DNA of 64,000 bases from Marinobacter santoriniensis NKSG1 (GCF_000347775.1 NZ_APAT01000015.1:496001-560000); one strand, 5' to 3'; shown: positions 1 to 11,462, counted from the first letter of the stretch. The notes: generated by a model not told the origin, from the sequence alone. A program made the numbers and translations.

Positions 1-286
1 GAACGATCGCGGCAATAACGCCGATGTAAGTGATCAGGCCGAGGAAGCTCAGATCCGTGTTCGGCAGCCCGGCCCAGGCCAGTGCACCTTCACGCAATAC
101 ATCGTTGTAGATCAGGTTGTTGATCGGAACGGTAACGGTCAGAACCACGATGACCGCGATGCCGAGACCAATGGCCGCTTCAATCTTCTTGGAGATGGCG
201 ATGAACGTACACATCCCCAGGAAGAACGACAGCGCCATGTTTTCGATGAAGACAGCCTTAACCAGAAGGCTCAGATAATGTTCCAT
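1..286 (-). CDS. nqrE: Na+-NQR subunit E (partial)
   Basis: Membrane subunit E of the Na+-translocating NADH:ubiquinone reductase, which exports Na+ while passing electrons from NADH to quinone. The minus-strand reading frame opens at 286 with [20 protein letters not shown] and continues as hydrophobic helices to the window edge, so only about the first 95 residues are present (the family has about 200). Cys26 matches the conserved cysteine that, with a partner in NqrD, binds the iron centre in this family. The ATG shares its A with the stop of nqrD (TGATG), which indicates translational coupling. The rest of nqrE and nqrF would lie left of base 1. Confidence 0.95.
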   Translation of the reverse strand, partial: MEHYLSLLVKAVFIENMALSFFLGMCTFIAISKKIEAAIGLGIAVIVVLTVTVPINNLIYNDVLREGALAWAGLPNTDLSFLGLITYIGVIAAIV

Positions 287-951
287 CAGAAGGCCTCCTT
301 GACTTTATGGCGAGACAGTTTGTAGTCCGCTTCTTCAACCTGGTCCGGCTTCCAGGTACGCAATGCCCAGATCGTCAAACCGATAATGAAGAACGCGCTC
401 GGCGGCAGCAGCAGCAGACCATTGGTGACGTACCAGCCGCCTTCGTTGACCGGAGTCAGAATGGTAAAGCCGAACAGCGAGCCGGAACCGAACAGTTCGC
501 GCCAGAAGCCGACGAACAGAAGCAGGACCGAGTAGCCAAGGCCGTTACCAACACCGTCGAGGAAGCTCAGCCACGGACCATTCTGCATGGCAAAGCCTTC
601 TGCGCGCCCCATCACGATACAGTTGGTGATGATCAGCCCCACGAACACCGACAGCTGTTTACTGATTTCGTAGGCGAAGGCCTTGAGCAGCTGATCTACC
701 ACGATAACCAGGGATGCGATGATGGTCATCTGGACGATGATCCGGATGCTGCCCGGGATCTGGGCACGTATCAGCGACACCGCCATGCTGGAGAACGCCG
801 TCACCGCGGTGACGGAAATACACATTACGATGGTCACACTCAGGCTGGAGGTAACCGCTAGCGCAGAGCAAATACCCAGAATCTGGAGTGCGATCGGGTT
901 ATTGCTGAAAATCGGTTCGAACAGAACCTGTTTGGCTGATGCACCTGCCAT
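286..951 (-). CDS. nqrD: Na+-NQR subunit D
   Basis: Integral membrane subunit D (221 aa) of the Na+-pumping NADH dehydrogenase. About six hydrophobic segments are visible. Cys28 (GICSAL) and Cys111 ([11 protein letters not shown]) correspond to the conserved cysteines that form the NqrD/NqrE iron site in the known complex. It is the evolutionary sister of nqrE and of the Rnf subunits, but the surrounding nqrA-B-C order identifies it as Nqr. It starts 2 bp after nqrC ends and its stop overlaps the nqrE start, so it lies inside a tightly coupled operon. Confidence 0.95.
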   Translation of the reverse strand: MAGASAKQVLFEPIFSNNPIALQILGICSALAVTSSLSVTIVMCISVTAVTAFSSMAVSLIRAQIPGSIRIIVQMTIIASLVIVVDQLLKAFAYEISKQLSVFVGLIITNCIVMGRAEGFAMQNGPWLSFLDGVGNGLGYSVLLLFVGFWRELFGSGSLFGFTILTPVNEGGWYVTNGLLLLPPSAFFIIGLTIWALRTWKPDQVEEADYKLSRHKVKEAF

Positions 952-953
952 GA

Positions 954-1760
954 TCAGACCTCCCCATTCCGCAAATGTTTCAGGTATTCCGCGAAGCCAC
1001 GCTCACCCAGCCAGTAATTCACCAGGTTCTGGACACCGCGACTGGTCAGAGTCGCACCCGACAGAGCATCGACCTTGTGCTCCTTGTTCTTGGTGTTCTC
1101 GCTGACACCGCCCTTGACCAGACGGATTTCAGGCTGGGTCATGTCGTTGCCATAAACGACCTTGCCCTGCCACTGCGCTTTCCAGCGCGGGTTATCGACC
1201 TCGCCACCAAGACCCGGGGTTTCGCCCTGCTGGTAAAAACCGAGGCCCTCGATGGTGTTTGCGTCACCCTTAAGTGAAACGAAACCATACAGTGTGGACC
1301 ACAGTCCATACCCGTGGATGGGTAGAACCACCTTCTTCAACGCACCAGAGTCGTCACGCAGAACGTAGACCTTGGCAACATCCGGACGGCGACCAATGCC
1401 GGCCATGTCCTGATCCTGCGGAATGTCCTTGGACAACTTGGGGTTGGAAGCCGCCTTGTACATGTCGTATTTCATCGGATCCTGGACGCCGACATAGTCC
1501 GGCTGCACATACTCGCCGGTGTCCAGCTTCACCAGTTTGACCTCGAACCGGGAGAACAGGTCCTCGATCTGCTGCGCGCTGGCGCCGCTCGGCAACATGT
1601 CCGCAGCCGCCAGGATGTTGGTCTTGATGTTCAGGTTCTGGTTCTTCACCTGCATCGGCTTGAGTAACACCGCCGCGGTGGACACGATCACCGAGAAAAA
1701 TACACTCAGAACCAGCGCCACAATGACCGTTCTGGAGACAGTTTCTTTACCTTTAGCCAC
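954..1760 (-). CDS. nqrC: Na+-NQR subunit C (FMN-binding)
   Basis: Periplasm-facing subunit C with one N-terminal membrane anchor (residues about 10-34) and a C-terminal FMN-binding domain. The motif SGATLTS (residues 234-240) contains Thr237, the residue to which FMN is attached by a phosphoester bond in this family. I chose the GTG at 1760 rather than the upstream ATG at 1796: a GGAGG sequence lies about 6 nt before the GTG and the resulting 268 aa product fits the family length. The start lies 8 bp inside nqrB, consistent with coupled translation. Confidence 0.93.
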   Translation of the reverse strand: MAKGKETVSRTVIVALVLSVFFSVIVSTAAVLLKPMQVKNQNLNIKTNILAAADMLPSGASAQQIEDLFSRFEVKLVKLDTGEYVQPDYVGVQDPMKYDMYKAASNPKLSKDIPQDQDMAGIGRRPDVAKVYVLRDDSGALKKVVLPIHGYGLWSTLYGFVSLKGDANTIEGLGFYQQGETPGLGGEVDNPRWKAQWQGKVVYGNDMTQPEIRLVKGGVSENTKNKEHKVDALSGATLTSRGVQNLVNYWLGERGFAEYLKHLRNGEV

Positions 1761-2961
1761 GAGCAAGCCTCCGTTTGATGTTGGCCTGGACCACAAAATG
1801 GTCGATCAGCGGTGCAAACAGGTTGCCGAACAGGATGGCCAGCATGATGCCTTCCGGGAAGGCCGGGTTGACCACACGGATCAGCACGGTCATGACACCG
1901 ACCAGAATACCGAAGCACCAGCGCCCGGTATTGGTCATGGACGCAGACACCGGATCCGTTGCCATGAACATCATGCCGAAGGCAAACCCGCCCATAACCA
2001 GATGCCAGTACGGCGGAACCGCGAACATCGGGTTGGTGTCGGAACCGACCAGGTTGAACACGAGAGACATGCCGATCATGCCGATCAGGACACCCCCGAC
2101 AATCCGGTACGAGGCAATTTTCATGACCAGCAGGATCAGACCGCCGATCAGGACAGCCAGCGTGGAGGTTTCACCGATGGATCCCTGGATGTTGCCAATA
2201 AACGCGTTCATCCAGCCAATGTGTTGCTGCAGGGCCTCAACACCACCGGACGCCGCCCAACTCAATGAAGTCGCACCACTGAAGCCATCGACTGCCGTCC
2301 AGACGGTATCGCCGGACATCTGCGCCGGATAGGCGAAGTACAGGAACGCCCGACCGGTCAGCGCCGGGTTCAGGAAGTTCTTGCCGGTTCCGCCAAACAC
2401 TTCCTTGCCGATTACCACACCGAAGGTAATGCCCAGGGCAACCTGCCAGAGAGGTACGGTGGGCGGACAGATCAGTGCGAACAGGATGGAGGTCACGAAG
2501 AACCCTTCGTTGACCTCGTGGCGACGGACGGTTGCAAACAACACTTCCCAGAAGCCGCCGACCACGAAAGTCACGAAATACACGGGAATGAAGTAAGCAG
2601 CGCCGTAGACCAGATTGTCCCAGATGCCCGCACCGGCACCGGTGACTGCCAGAGACTGGATGAATGCGGCGCGCAGACCGCCACCCGCCACCATGGCATC
2701 AGGATTTGCGGCCAGGAAACTGTTGGCCTGGAAACCGATGTTCCACATGCCAAAGAACATGGCGGGGAAGGTACACAACCACACCGTGATCATGATGCGT
2801 TTCAGGTCAACGCCGTCACGCACATGAGCCGTCGTGGAGGTTACCTTGCCCGGAGTATAGAAAATGGTGTCGACCGCCTCGTAGAGCGCGTACCAGCGCT
2901 CGTACTTGCCGCCTTTTTCAAAATGATGCTCGATGCCATCGAGAAACTGTCTGATTGCCAT
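1753..2961 (-). CDS. nqrB: Na+-NQR subunit B (FMN/riboflavin subunit)
   Basis: Largest membrane subunit of Na+-NQR (402 aa); it carries covalently bound FMN and riboflavin and takes part in quinone reduction. FSGATSLS around Thr231 is the flavinylation motif. Multiple transmembrane helices are evident, with conserved stretches such as [14 protein letters not shown] (residues 193-206). It starts 5 bases downstream of the end of nqrA and overlaps nqrC by 8 bp. The FMN transferase ApbE needed to flavinylate it is not in this window. Confidence 0.96.
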   Translation of the reverse strand: MAIRQFLDGIEHHFEKGGKYERWYALYEAVDTIFYTPGKVTSTTAHVRDGVDLKRIMITVWLCTFPAMFFGMWNIGFQANSFLAANPDAMVAGGGLRAAFIQSLAVTGAGAGIWDNLVYGAAYFIPVYFVTFVVGGFWEVLFATVRRHEVNEGFFVTSILFALICPPTVPLWQVALGITFGVVIGKEVFGGTGKNFLNPALTGRAFLYFAYPAQMSGDTVWTAVDGFSGATSLSWAASGGVEALQQHIGWMNAFIGNIQGSIGETSTLAVLIGGLILLVMKIASYRIVGGVLIGMIGMSLVFNLVGSDTNPMFAVPPYWHLVMGGFAFGMMFMATDPVSASMTNTGRWCFGILVGVMTVLIRVVNPAFPEGIMLAILFGNLFAPLIDHFVVQANIKRRLARG

Positions 2962-2965
2962 CGTT

Positions 2966-4503
<1,538 letters not shown>

Positions 4504-4532
4504 ATTATAGAGATTAAGGAATCCTATTTCCA
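4504..4532 (-). promoter_or_regulatory. Candidate sigma-70 promoter for nqrABCDEF
   Basis: On the minus strand TGGAAA (4532-4527; 4 of 6 matches to TTGACA) and a perfect TATAAT (4509-4504) are separated by 17 nt. It lies between the gap terminator and nqrA and points at nqrA. Transcription would start near 4497. Confidence 0.6.
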
Positions 4533-4592
4533 CCAGAATGCGAAACAGGTTTGCCGAAAAACGAAACACCGGCCGGCGCGTCGGCCAATCAC

Positions 4593-4627
4593 AAAAAAGC
4601 CCCGGCGCTTGCGCAACCGGGGCTTTT
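4593..4627 (-). terminator. Rho-independent terminator after gap
   Basis: A GC-rich hairpin with arms AAAAGCCCCGG and CCGGGGCTTTT around an 11-nt loop is followed on the minus strand by a run of six T. It lies 35 bp after the gap stop codon. Because the arms carry A/T runs on both sides it could work in both directions, but only gap reads into it. Confidence 0.85.
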
Positions 4628-4661
4628 CGGGTCCTGACGACCCTAGTTGTCACCGACGGAG

Positions 4662-6131
4662 TCAGTCACGGGTGCGTTTCGGGAAAATCGGATACGTGAC
4701 ACCGGCCATCTGATTGACGCAACGAATCACCTGGGCACTGTAGCCGAATTCGTTGTCGTACCACACGTACAGGATAAGACGCTTGCCATTGGCAATGGTC
4801 GCCTGCGCGTCGACGATGCCCGCGTGACGGGAACCCACGAAGTCTGTGGATACCACCTCCGGAGAGTTCACGAAATCGATCTGCTTCTGAAGCTCGGAAT
4901 GCAGGGCCATGTCCCGCAGATACTCGTTCACGCCTTCGACGGTCACATCCTTGCGCAGGTTCAGGTTCAGAATCGCCATGGAGACGTTCGGGGTCGGAAC
5001 CCGGATCGCGTTACCGCTCAGCTTGCCTTTCAGTTCAGGCAGAGCCTTGGCAACCGCTTTGGCCGCACCTGTCTCGGTAATTACCATGTTCAGCGCAGCA
5101 CTGCGACCACGACGACTGCCCTTGTGGTAGTTGTCGATCAGGTTCTGGTCATTGGTGTAGGAGTGAACGGTCTCGACGTGGCCATCCTCGATACCGTATT
5201 CGTCATTGACGGCCTTCAGGACCGGCGTGATGGCATTGGTGGTACAGGAAGCGGCCGACAGGATCTTGTCCTCGTCGGTGATCCAGCCGTTGTTGATGCC
5301 ATAGACGATGTTCTTGATATCGCCCTTGCCCGGTGCGGTCAGGATCACCCGGCTGACACCCTTGGATTTCAGGTGCAGACCCAGGCCTTCTTCGTCGCGC
5401 CACTTGCCGGTGTTATCGATGACGATGGCATTGTGGATGTCGTACTGGGTGTAATCCACCTTGTCCGGACCGTCGGAATAGATAACCTTGATGTAGTTAC
5501 CGTTGGCGATCAGCGCCGACTCTTCCTGATCTACGGTGATGGTGCCGTCGAACGGCCCGTGCACAGAATCACGACGGAGCAGACTGGCACGCTTCTCGAG
5601 ATCGTTCTCGGCGCCGCCCTGGCGAACGACGATCGCACGCAGGCGCAGGTTGTTACCACCACCCGCCTTTTCGATCAGGATGCGCGCGAGCAGACGACCG
5701 ATCCGGCCGAAGCCGTACAGAACAACATCTTTGGTGTCCTTGTGCGCATCTTCTTCCGACTGGGACTGGTACTGACCGACAATCGGACCGATTTCACGCT
5801 TGAGGAATTCGGTGAGGTCTCCGCCCTCTTCCTTGAACTTGACCGCCAGCTTGCCGATATCGACATGGGCGCGACCGAGGTCCAGCTTGTCCATGGCTTC
5901 AAGAATCGGCAGCGTATCGCAGACAGACAGCTCGCTGTCCTCAACCTGACGCACAAAACGGTGAGCCCGAATGATATCAATGACGGACTGATTGATGATG
6001 GCACGGCCATACACCGAGGTAACCACATTGTTCTTGCGGTAGAGACGGCCGATCAGGGGGATCATCGCCTCAGCGGTGGACTCACGTTCCGTCCAGTTAG
6101 ACAGGTGCTGATTGATCTGTTCGTGACTCAC
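4662..6131 (-). CDS. gap: Glyceraldehyde-3-phosphate dehydrogenase, long form
   Basis: Phosphorylating GAPDH interconverting glyceraldehyde-3-phosphate and 1,3-bisphosphoglycerate. Residues 135-480 are the GAPDH fold: GFGRIGR nucleotide loop (140-146), catalytic Cys296 in SAASCTTNAITP and His323 in VETVHSYTND. About 130 extra N-terminal residues precede it, so the protein is 489 aa instead of about 335; the same long form sits beside mfd in Pseudomonas. GTG at 6131 was chosen because AGAGG precedes it and the upstream extension looks non-coding. After the second strand (RAIVVRQGG) the acidic residue that usually selects NAD is absent, so NADP use or dual use is possible. It is divergent from mfd. 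Confidence 0.9.
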   Translation of the reverse strand: MSHEQINQHLSNWTERESTAEAMIPLIGRLYRKNNVVTSVYGRAIINQSVIDIIRAHRFVRQVEDSELSVCDTLPILEAMDKLDLGRAHVDIGKLAVKFKEEGGDLTEFLKREIGPIVGQYQSQSEEDAHKDTKDVVLYGFGRIGRLLARILIEKAGGGNNLRLRAIVVRQGGAENDLEKRASLLRRDSVHGPFDGTITVDQEESALIANGNYIKVIYSDGPDKVDYTQYDIHNAIVIDNTGKWRDEEGLGLHLKSKGVSRVILTAPGKGDIKNIVYGINNGWITDEDKILSAASCTTNAITPVLKAVNDEYGIEDGHVETVHSYTNDQNLIDNYHKGSRRGRSAALNMVITETGAAKAVAKALPELKGKLSGNAIRVPTPNVSMAILNLNLRKDVTVEGVNEYLRDMALHSELQKQIDFVNSPEVVSTDFVGSRHAGIVDAQATIANGKRLILYVWYDNEFGYSAQVIRCVNQMAGVTYPIFPKRTRD

Positions 6132-6174
6132 GATTGGGACCTCTGTTTCGCACTGGTAATATTTTGGGGCGCAC

Positions 6175-6203
6175 ATTATCCAACTTATGCCCCCGGACGG
6201 CAA
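6175..6203 (-). promoter_or_regulatory. Candidate promoter for gap
   Basis: Minus-strand TTGCCG (6203-6198) and GATAAT (6180-6175) are separated by 17 nt, about 45 bp upstream of the GTG of gap. Matches are 4 of 6 and 5 of 6 to the sigma-70 consensus. Confidence 0.55.
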
Positions 6204-6266
6204 ATACGTTCCTACCCAAACTTCGTCTGCCTTGAGCTGGCTCAAATGCCGGCTTTCTGCGACGCC

Positions 6267-6295
6267 ATGACACTGTCATTCGCGAACGGTAGAAT
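6267..6295 (+). promoter_or_regulatory. Candidate promoter for mfd
   Basis: ATGACA (6267-6272) and TAGAAT (6290-6295) are 17 nt apart, each matching 5 of 6 consensus positions, and lie 50 bp before the mfd start. This is a strong housekeeping-type promoter candidate in the shared gap/mfd upstream region. Confidence 0.65.
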
Positions 6296-6344
6296 ACGTC
6301 GCTTTCTCTCCCCGGATACCAGCTTCAGGAGATTCCAACCGATC

Positions 6345-9300
6345 ATGAGCCAGGCGCCCAAGCGATCAGACCAGCGACTTGTTGCCCCCGAACTCCCGAG
6401 CCGGGCGGCCGACCACCGAATCTGGGGCGAACTGCATGGCAGCAGCGATGCACTGGCCATCTGTGAAAGTGCCCGGAACCACCCCGGACTGACACTGGTA
6501 ATTACCCGTAGCACCAGCGATGCGATTCGCCTGGAACAGTCCCTGCGTTTCTATCTGGGGCTGCCGGCGGACGAAGAAGGTCACGCGGTCACCGACGAAG
6601 GACTGGAACTGCTGTCGCTGCCGGACTGGGAGACCCTGCCCTACGATCTGTTCTCGCCACACCAGGACATTACCTCGCGGCGAATCCGTACCCTGCACCG
6701 ACTGCCATCCATTCACCGGGGCCTTTTGGTGGTTCCGGCCCGGACGCTCATGCACCGCCTGCCGCCGGTCAACTATCTCCAGGGCAACACTCTGCTCCTG
6801 GAAGTCGGACAGACACTGGATATCGACAGCTGGCGCCTGCAACTGGAGTCCGCCGGCTACCGGTATTCGGAGAATGTCTATGAGCATGGCGAATTTGCGG
6901 TACGCGGCGCCATTCTCGATATCTTCCCGATGGGGGCCGACCAACCCTACCGGATCGACCTTTTCGACGACGAAATCGAAACACTGCGCACCTTTGATCC
7001 GGAGACCCAGCGCTCCGTGGATCGGATTGAGCGCATAGAATTGCTGCCGGCCTACGAGTTTCCCTGGCACAAGGAAGCCCGCTCCGGTTTCCGCAACCGG
7101 TGGTTCGAGCAGTTTCCCGACGCAGACCGGGACAGCCCGATCTACCAGGACGTCAGCCATGGCATTACCCCGCCCGGCATCGAATATTATCTGCCCCTGT
7201 TTTTTGACAGCACGGCCACCCTGTTCGACTACCTGCCCGGCCAGAGCCTGGTGTTCACGGCCGAGGGCCTGAACGAAGCCGTCGACCAGTTCGACAGCGA
7301 GACCCGCAACCGGTACGAGGACCGTCGCCACGATCGCCTGCGCCCGATCATGCCACCGGAATCCCTGTTTCTCCGCCAGGACGAACTGTTCGGTCACCTG
7401 AAAGCGTTCCCCCGCATCACCACGACTGCGGAGCGAGCCGACGCAGCCGGTGCCGTGAACTGCCCGACCGAAGCACTTCCGGACGTCAGCATGGACGGAC
7501 GGGCAGCCGACCCGGCGGCGCGCCTTAAAGCCTTTCTTGAGGACTTTGGCGGCCGCGTACTGATTGGCGCGGAATCGTCCGGACGCCGTGAAGCACTGAT
7601 CGACAATCTCACGACCCTCGGCGTAAAACCCCGGCACCAGGACAGCTGGCAGGACTTCCTTTCGGACAGGAATTGCCCTCTTGGCATCACCATCGCACCG
7701 ATGGAACAGGGACTCGCCCTGCCCGAGCACCAACTGGCGCTGATCACGGAAACCGCGCTGTTCGGCGAACGGGTGCTGCAACGCCGCCGACGGGAGAAGC
7801 CGACCGAAGTCGATGACAGCGGATACCGGGACCTCTCCGAACTTCGCATCGGGGCGCCGGTTGTCCACATCGACCATGGGGTCGGTCGCTACCTGGGCCT
7901 GGAAACCATTACCGCCGGTGGCGAATCCAATGAATTCCTGATGCTGGAATACGCCGGCGGCTCCAAACTGTACGTGCCGGTATCCAGTCTGCACCTGATT
8001 TCCCGCTACGCCGGCGCCGACACCGAGCATGCGCCACTGCACAAGCTCGGGACCGAACGCTGGAGCAATGCCAAGCAGAAGGCCCTGGAAAAAATCCGGG
8101 ATACGGCCGCCGAATTGCTGGACGTATACGCCCGCCGGGAAGCCCGGAAGGGGTTCCAGTTCGAGGATCCGAAAGCAGCCTACCGTGCGTTTGCCGCCGG
8201 CTTCCCCTTCGAGGAAACACCCGATCAGGAGGTGGCGATCCAGGCCGTCTTCGAGGACATGACCAGCGAAAAACCCATGGATCGGCTGGTGTGCGGGGAT
8301 GTGGGTTTCGGGAAGACGGAAGTGGCCATGCGGGCGGCGTTTATGGCCACCTGGTCCGGCAAACAGGTGGCCGTTCTGGTGCCCACAACCCTGCTGGCCC
8401 AACAACACTACGAATCCTTCCGGGATCGTTTCTCGGACACGCCGGTCCAGGTGGAACTGCTCAGTCGCTTCCGCAGCGCCGGCCAGACCAGCAAGGCCGT
8501 CGAAGCCATCGAGAACGGCAAGGCCGACATTGTCATCGGTACCCACAAGTTGCTTCAGGGAGATATCCGGTTCAAGAATCTGGGACTGGTCATCATCGAT
8601 GAGGAACACCGGTTCGGCGTTCAGCAGAAGGAAAAACTGAAAGCGCTGCGGGCGGAAGTCGACATGCTGACCCTGACCGCAACGCCGATTCCCAGGACCC
8701 TGAATATGGCCATGGGCCACCTGAGGGACCTGTCCATTATCGCGACGCCGCCAGCCCGTCGGCTCTCGGTCAAGACCTTTATCCGCCAGCGGGACGAGCC
8801 GATGGTGAAGGAAGCCATCCTCCGGGAGATTCTCCGCGGCGGCCAGGTGTATTTCCTGCACAACGACGTAGCCACCATTGAGAAGACCGCCGAGGACCTT
8901 CGACGCCTGATCCCGGAAGCCCGGGTCGCGGTGGCCCACGGCCAGATGCGCGAGCGTGATCTGGAACAGATCATGTCCGATTTCTACCACAAACGCTTCA
9001 ATGTGTTGGTGTGCACCACCATTATCGAAACGGGCATCGACATACCGAGCGCCAACACCATTATCATCGAGCGCGCCGACAAGTTCGGGCTGGCCCAGCT
9101 CCACCAGCTCCGTGGCCGGGTGGGCCGGTCTCACCACCAGGCCTATGCCTACCTGCTCACGCCCCCTCCGAAGGCCATGACGTCAGACGCCAAAAAGCGG
9201 CTGGATGCCATTTCCGAGTCCCAGGATCTGGGCGCGGGCTTCATGCTGGCCACCCACGACCTGGAAATCCGGGGTGCCGGCGAACTGCTCGGCGAAGAAC

Positions 9301-9869
9301 AGAGCGGACAGATCGGAAGCATTGGCTTTACTCTCTATATGCAACTGCTGGATGAGGCCGTCAAAGCGATCCGCGAAGGCCGAACGCCGAACGCCGACCT
9401 GCCGCTCAGCCACGGAACCGAGATGAACCTACGGATTCCGGCGCTGATCCCGGAGGACTATCTGCCCGACGTCCATAACCGCCTGATGCTGTATAAACGA
9501 ATTGCCAGTGTGGACAGCAAGGACGCATTAAAGGAACTTCAGGTTGAAATGATTGACCGGTTCGGATTGTTACCGGAGCCCACGAAAAACCTGATGCGCC
9601 AGACCGAACTGCGACTGAAGGCCGAAGCGCTCGGCATCGTCAAGATTGACGCCGGCAAGGAATGGACGCGCCTGGAGTTCGGATCATCAACGCCGGTGGA
9701 TCCGCTGATTCTGGTTAAAAAGATGCAATCTGCGCCGGATCAATATCGCCTGGATGGCGCAAACAGCTTCCGATTCAGGCTGAACGACGTCTCGACCGAT
9801 GGTAAACTCGACGGCATTTCACACATGCTGGACGAGCTGGCACCGGACGACCTCAAACCCCAGGGCTGA
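6345..9869 (+). CDS. mfd: Transcription-repair coupling factor Mfd
   Basis: DNA translocase that displaces stalled RNA polymerase from lesions and recruits UvrA (1174 aa; about 1150 in E. coli). The N-terminal part has the UvrB-like region (LSLPDWETLPYDLFSPHQD), the middle has the RNA-polymerase-interacting region (VHIDHGVGRYLGLE), and the motor shows Walker A GDVGFGKTE near residue 651, the DEEH box near 752 and the helicase motif HQLRGRVGRSHH. The C-terminal domain follows. The frame stays open far upstream, but recognisable homology begins at ATG 6345, with AGGAG about 13 nt before it. The stop overlaps the next gene (TGATG). Confidence 0.96.
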   Translation: MSQAPKRSDQRLVAPELPSRAADHRIWGELHGSSDALAICESARNHPGLTLVITRSTSDAIRLEQSLRFYLGLPADEEGHAVTDEGLELLSLPDWETLPYDLFSPHQDITSRRIRTLHRLPSIHRGLLVVPARTLMHRLPPVNYLQGNTLLLEVGQTLDIDSWRLQLESAGYRYSENVYEHGEFAVRGAILDIFPMGADQPYRIDLFDDEIETLRTFDPETQRSVDRIERIELLPAYEFPWHKEARSGFRNRWFEQFPDADRDSPIYQDVSHGITPPGIEYYLPLFFDSTATLFDYLPGQSLVFTAEGLNEAVDQFDSETRNRYEDRRHDRLRPIMPPESLFLRQDELFGHLKAFPRITTTAERADAAGAVNCPTEALPDVSMDGRAADPAARLKAFLEDFGGRVLIGAESSGRREALIDNLTTLGVKPRHQDSWQDFLSDRNCPLGITIAPMEQGLALPEHQLALITETALFGERVLQRRRREKPTEVDDSGYRDLSELRIGAPVVHIDHGVGRYLGLETITAGGESNEFLMLEYAGGSKLYVPVSSLHLISRYAGADTEHAPLHKLGTERWSNAKQKALEKIRDTAAELLDVYARREARKGFQFEDPKAAYRAFAAGFPFEETPDQEVAIQAVFEDMTSEKPMDRLVCGDVGFGKTEVAMRAAFMATWSGKQVAVLVPTTLLAQQHYESFRDRFSDTPVQVELLSRFRSAGQTSKAVEAIENGKADIVIGTHKLLQGDIRFKNLGLVIIDEEHRFGVQQKEKLKALRAEVDMLTLTATPIPRTLNMAMGHLRDLSIIATPPARRLSVKTFIRQRDEPMVKEAILREILRGGQVYFLHNDVATIEKTAEDLRRLIPEARVAVAHGQMRERDLEQIMSDFYHKRFNVLVCTTIIETGIDIPSANTIIIERADKFGLAQLHQLRGRVGRSHHQAYAYLLTPPPKAMTSDAKKRLDAISESQDLGAGFMLATHDLEIRGAGELLGEEQSGQIGSIGFTLYMQLLDEAVKAIREGRTPNADLPLSHGTEMNLRIPALIPEDYLPDVHNRLMLYKRIASVDSKDALKELQVEMIDRFGLLPEPTKNLMRQTELRLKAEALGIVKIDAGKEWTRLEFGSSTPVDPLILVKKMQSAPDQYRLDGANSFRFRLNDVSTDGKLDGISHMLDELAPDDLKPQG

Positions 9870-10702
9870 TGCTCGAAGAAACCGGGAGTAGACTGTTGCA
9901 ACCCATCACAGATTGTTATCGCCGCATGGCCGGCCGAATCATTGCCCTGTGCCTGCTTACCGTGCTTGCGACGGCTACTCAGGCACAAGAGAGCGCCACC
10001 GGAACCGCTCAATCGATACCGGACGATTACTACCGTGCCGAGTTTGTCATTCTGGAACGCATTGTCGATCCCGCGGACATCGACGAGAAGATGTCCGGCC
10101 GGGAGGTCACACCTCCCGAGCAGAGTGACCAGGTGCTCTGGGCCGTCGATCAGGATGGCACCCCCGAAACGACTCTGGATCTGGTCAAGGACAGCGATCT
10201 GTATCTGAACACCGCCGCCCAGCGACTGGAGCGCAGCGGCAAATACCGGGTGCTGATGAAAGCGGGGTGGTACGAAGCATTCCCGCCGGGCTACGAAGGC
10301 GACCCCCTGAAGGTAAGCATTGGCAATTGGCTGGACGGAGCCCGCCAGCGGGAAATTCAGGGCACGATCACCATTGACCGCAAACGCTACCTGCACGTCA
10401 AGGTCAACCTGAACCAGTGGCAGCTCGCCCCGGAAGCCCCCATGGAAGAGCAGCCGGGCATGACAGCCGCTCAACCGGACCAGCCCGGAACCGCACCATC
10501 AGCAGAAGACGCGGACCAGGCGTCAGTAACGCCGGCGACCGAACAACCCCCAATGCCCGAGACCATGATGGCCCCGACACCGGTACAACTGCTGACCTGG
10601 ATTCACGAGACCCGCCGCATGCGGAGCGAGGAAATCCACTTCCTGGATTCCCCTACGATCGGCGTGCTGGTCTTCTTCAAGAAGGTTGAGGCAAAGGACT
10701 GA
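9869..10702 (+). CDS. csiV: CsiV-family periplasmic protein
   Basis: A 277-residue secreted protein in the position after mfd held by csiV (PA3003) in Pseudomonas; CsiV proteins bind peptidoglycan in the periplasm. The segment MAGRIIALCLLTVLATATQA, starting at residue 20, is a typical signal peptide. The body contains YYRAEFVILERI, and the C-terminus (EIHFLDSPTIGVLVFFKKVE) matches the outer-membrane-style ending of this family. The ATG at 9869 overlaps the mfd stop; the ATG at 9926 would remove a 19-residue leader before the signal peptide and may be the true start. A Pro/Glu/Ala-rich linker covers about residues 190-235. The 3' end overlaps the convergent phosphorylase gene by 26 bp. Confidence 0.7.
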   Translation: MLEETGSRLLQPITDCYRRMAGRIIALCLLTVLATATQAQESATGTAQSIPDDYYRAEFVILERIVDPADIDEKMSGREVTPPEQSDQVLWAVDQDGTPETTLDLVKDSDLYLNTAAQRLERSGKYRVLMKAGWYEAFPPGYEGDPLKVSIGNWLDGARQREIQGTITIDRKRYLHVKVNLNQWQLAPEAPMEEQPGMTAAQPDQPGTAPSAEDADQASVTPATEQPPMPETMMAPTPVQLLTWIHETRRMRSEEIHFLDSPTIGVLVFFKKVEAKD

Positions 10703-11462
10703 GCCGCCCCAATTCCGCCATCGAGTCGGTCAGGATGCGTTTGACACCGGACATCCCCTGCTCGATGGCCTCCTCGATTTCGGCCATGGTGATGATGTGG
10801 TCGGACTTTCCCGCCGCCCAGTTAACCACCAGCCCCAGACACACGTAACGCATTCCGAGTTCGGCGGCGAGAACGGCCTCCGGCATACCGGTCATTCCGA
10901 CAATGTCACACCCGTCGCGCTCCAGGCGCCGGATCTCCGCTGCAGTTTCCAGACGGGGCCCCTGAGTCGCACCATAAACTGCCGAATCCGAACAGGGAAC
11001 ACCGGCTCCACCGGCCGCATGGATAAGCGCCTGACGCCCCTCATGATCGTACGGCCAGGTAAAGTCGATATGGGTGACAGCATCAAGATCACCCTCGAAG
11101 AAGGTGCTGGGGCGCCCCCAGGTGTAGTCGATGAGCTGGTCGGGAATCACAACCCGGGCCGGGCCCATATCCTCGCGTATACCGCCCACTGCGTTGACAC
11201 CGATAACCGTCCGGACACCCGCGTCGTGCAAGGCCTGAATATTGGCGCGGTAATTCACCTGGTGCGGAGGAATCCGGTGTGGATTGCCATGCCGGGACAA
11301 AAAGATCACCGACTGACGCCCCAATCGCCCTTCCACCAGGGGAGCCGAAGGCTCGCCCCAGATGGTGCTGGACGGGTGCTCACCCACGATTTCGAGCCCG
11401 GAGAGGGTGGTCAGTCCGGTACCGCCAATGATGCCCACCGGCGCATTCAGTTCTGCCTTCAT
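10677..11462 (-). CDS. Methylthioinosine/methylthioadenosine phosphorylase family
   Basis: Purine nucleoside phosphorylase of the MTAP class (261 aa) that cleaves a 5'-methylthio-nucleoside with phosphate, a step in recycling the polyamine by-product. Visible motifs are GIIGGTGL at the N-terminus, LSRHGNPHRIPPHQVNYRAN (phosphate/ribose site), TQGPRLETAAEI and GMTGMPEAVLAAEL. In the base-recognition loop the sequence is VVNWAAG; adenine-specific MTAPs have Asp where this has Asn, which fits the 6-oxopurine enzyme MTIP described from the equivalent Pseudomonas locus (PA3004). Substrate is therefore inferred as methylthioinosine. Its start overlaps the mscS stop by 4 bp. Confidence 0.85.
   Translation of the reverse strand: MKAELNAPVGIIGGTGLTTLSGLEIVGEHPSSTIWGEPSAPLVEGRLGRQSVIFLSRHGNPHRIPPHQVNYRANIQALHDAGVRTVIGVNAVGGIREDMGPARVVIPDQLIDYTWGRPSTFFEGDLDAVTHIDFTWPYDHEGRQALIHAAGGAGVPCSDSAVYGATQGPRLETAAEIRRLERDGCDIVGMTGMPEAVLAAELGMRYVCLGLVVNWAAGKSDHIITMAEIEEAIEQGMSGVKRILTDSMAELGRLSPLPQPS

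Noticed and set aside
4647..6344. Upstream extension of the mfd reading frame
   Set aside because: It lies antisense to gap and crosses the gap/mfd promoter region; Mfd homology begins at 6345.
6366..9137. Very long open frame (about 920 codons) on the minus strand opposite mfd
   Set aside because: It is antisense to a clear mfd gene, its product is Gly/Gln/Val-rich without any domain, and it results from the high GC third-position bias.
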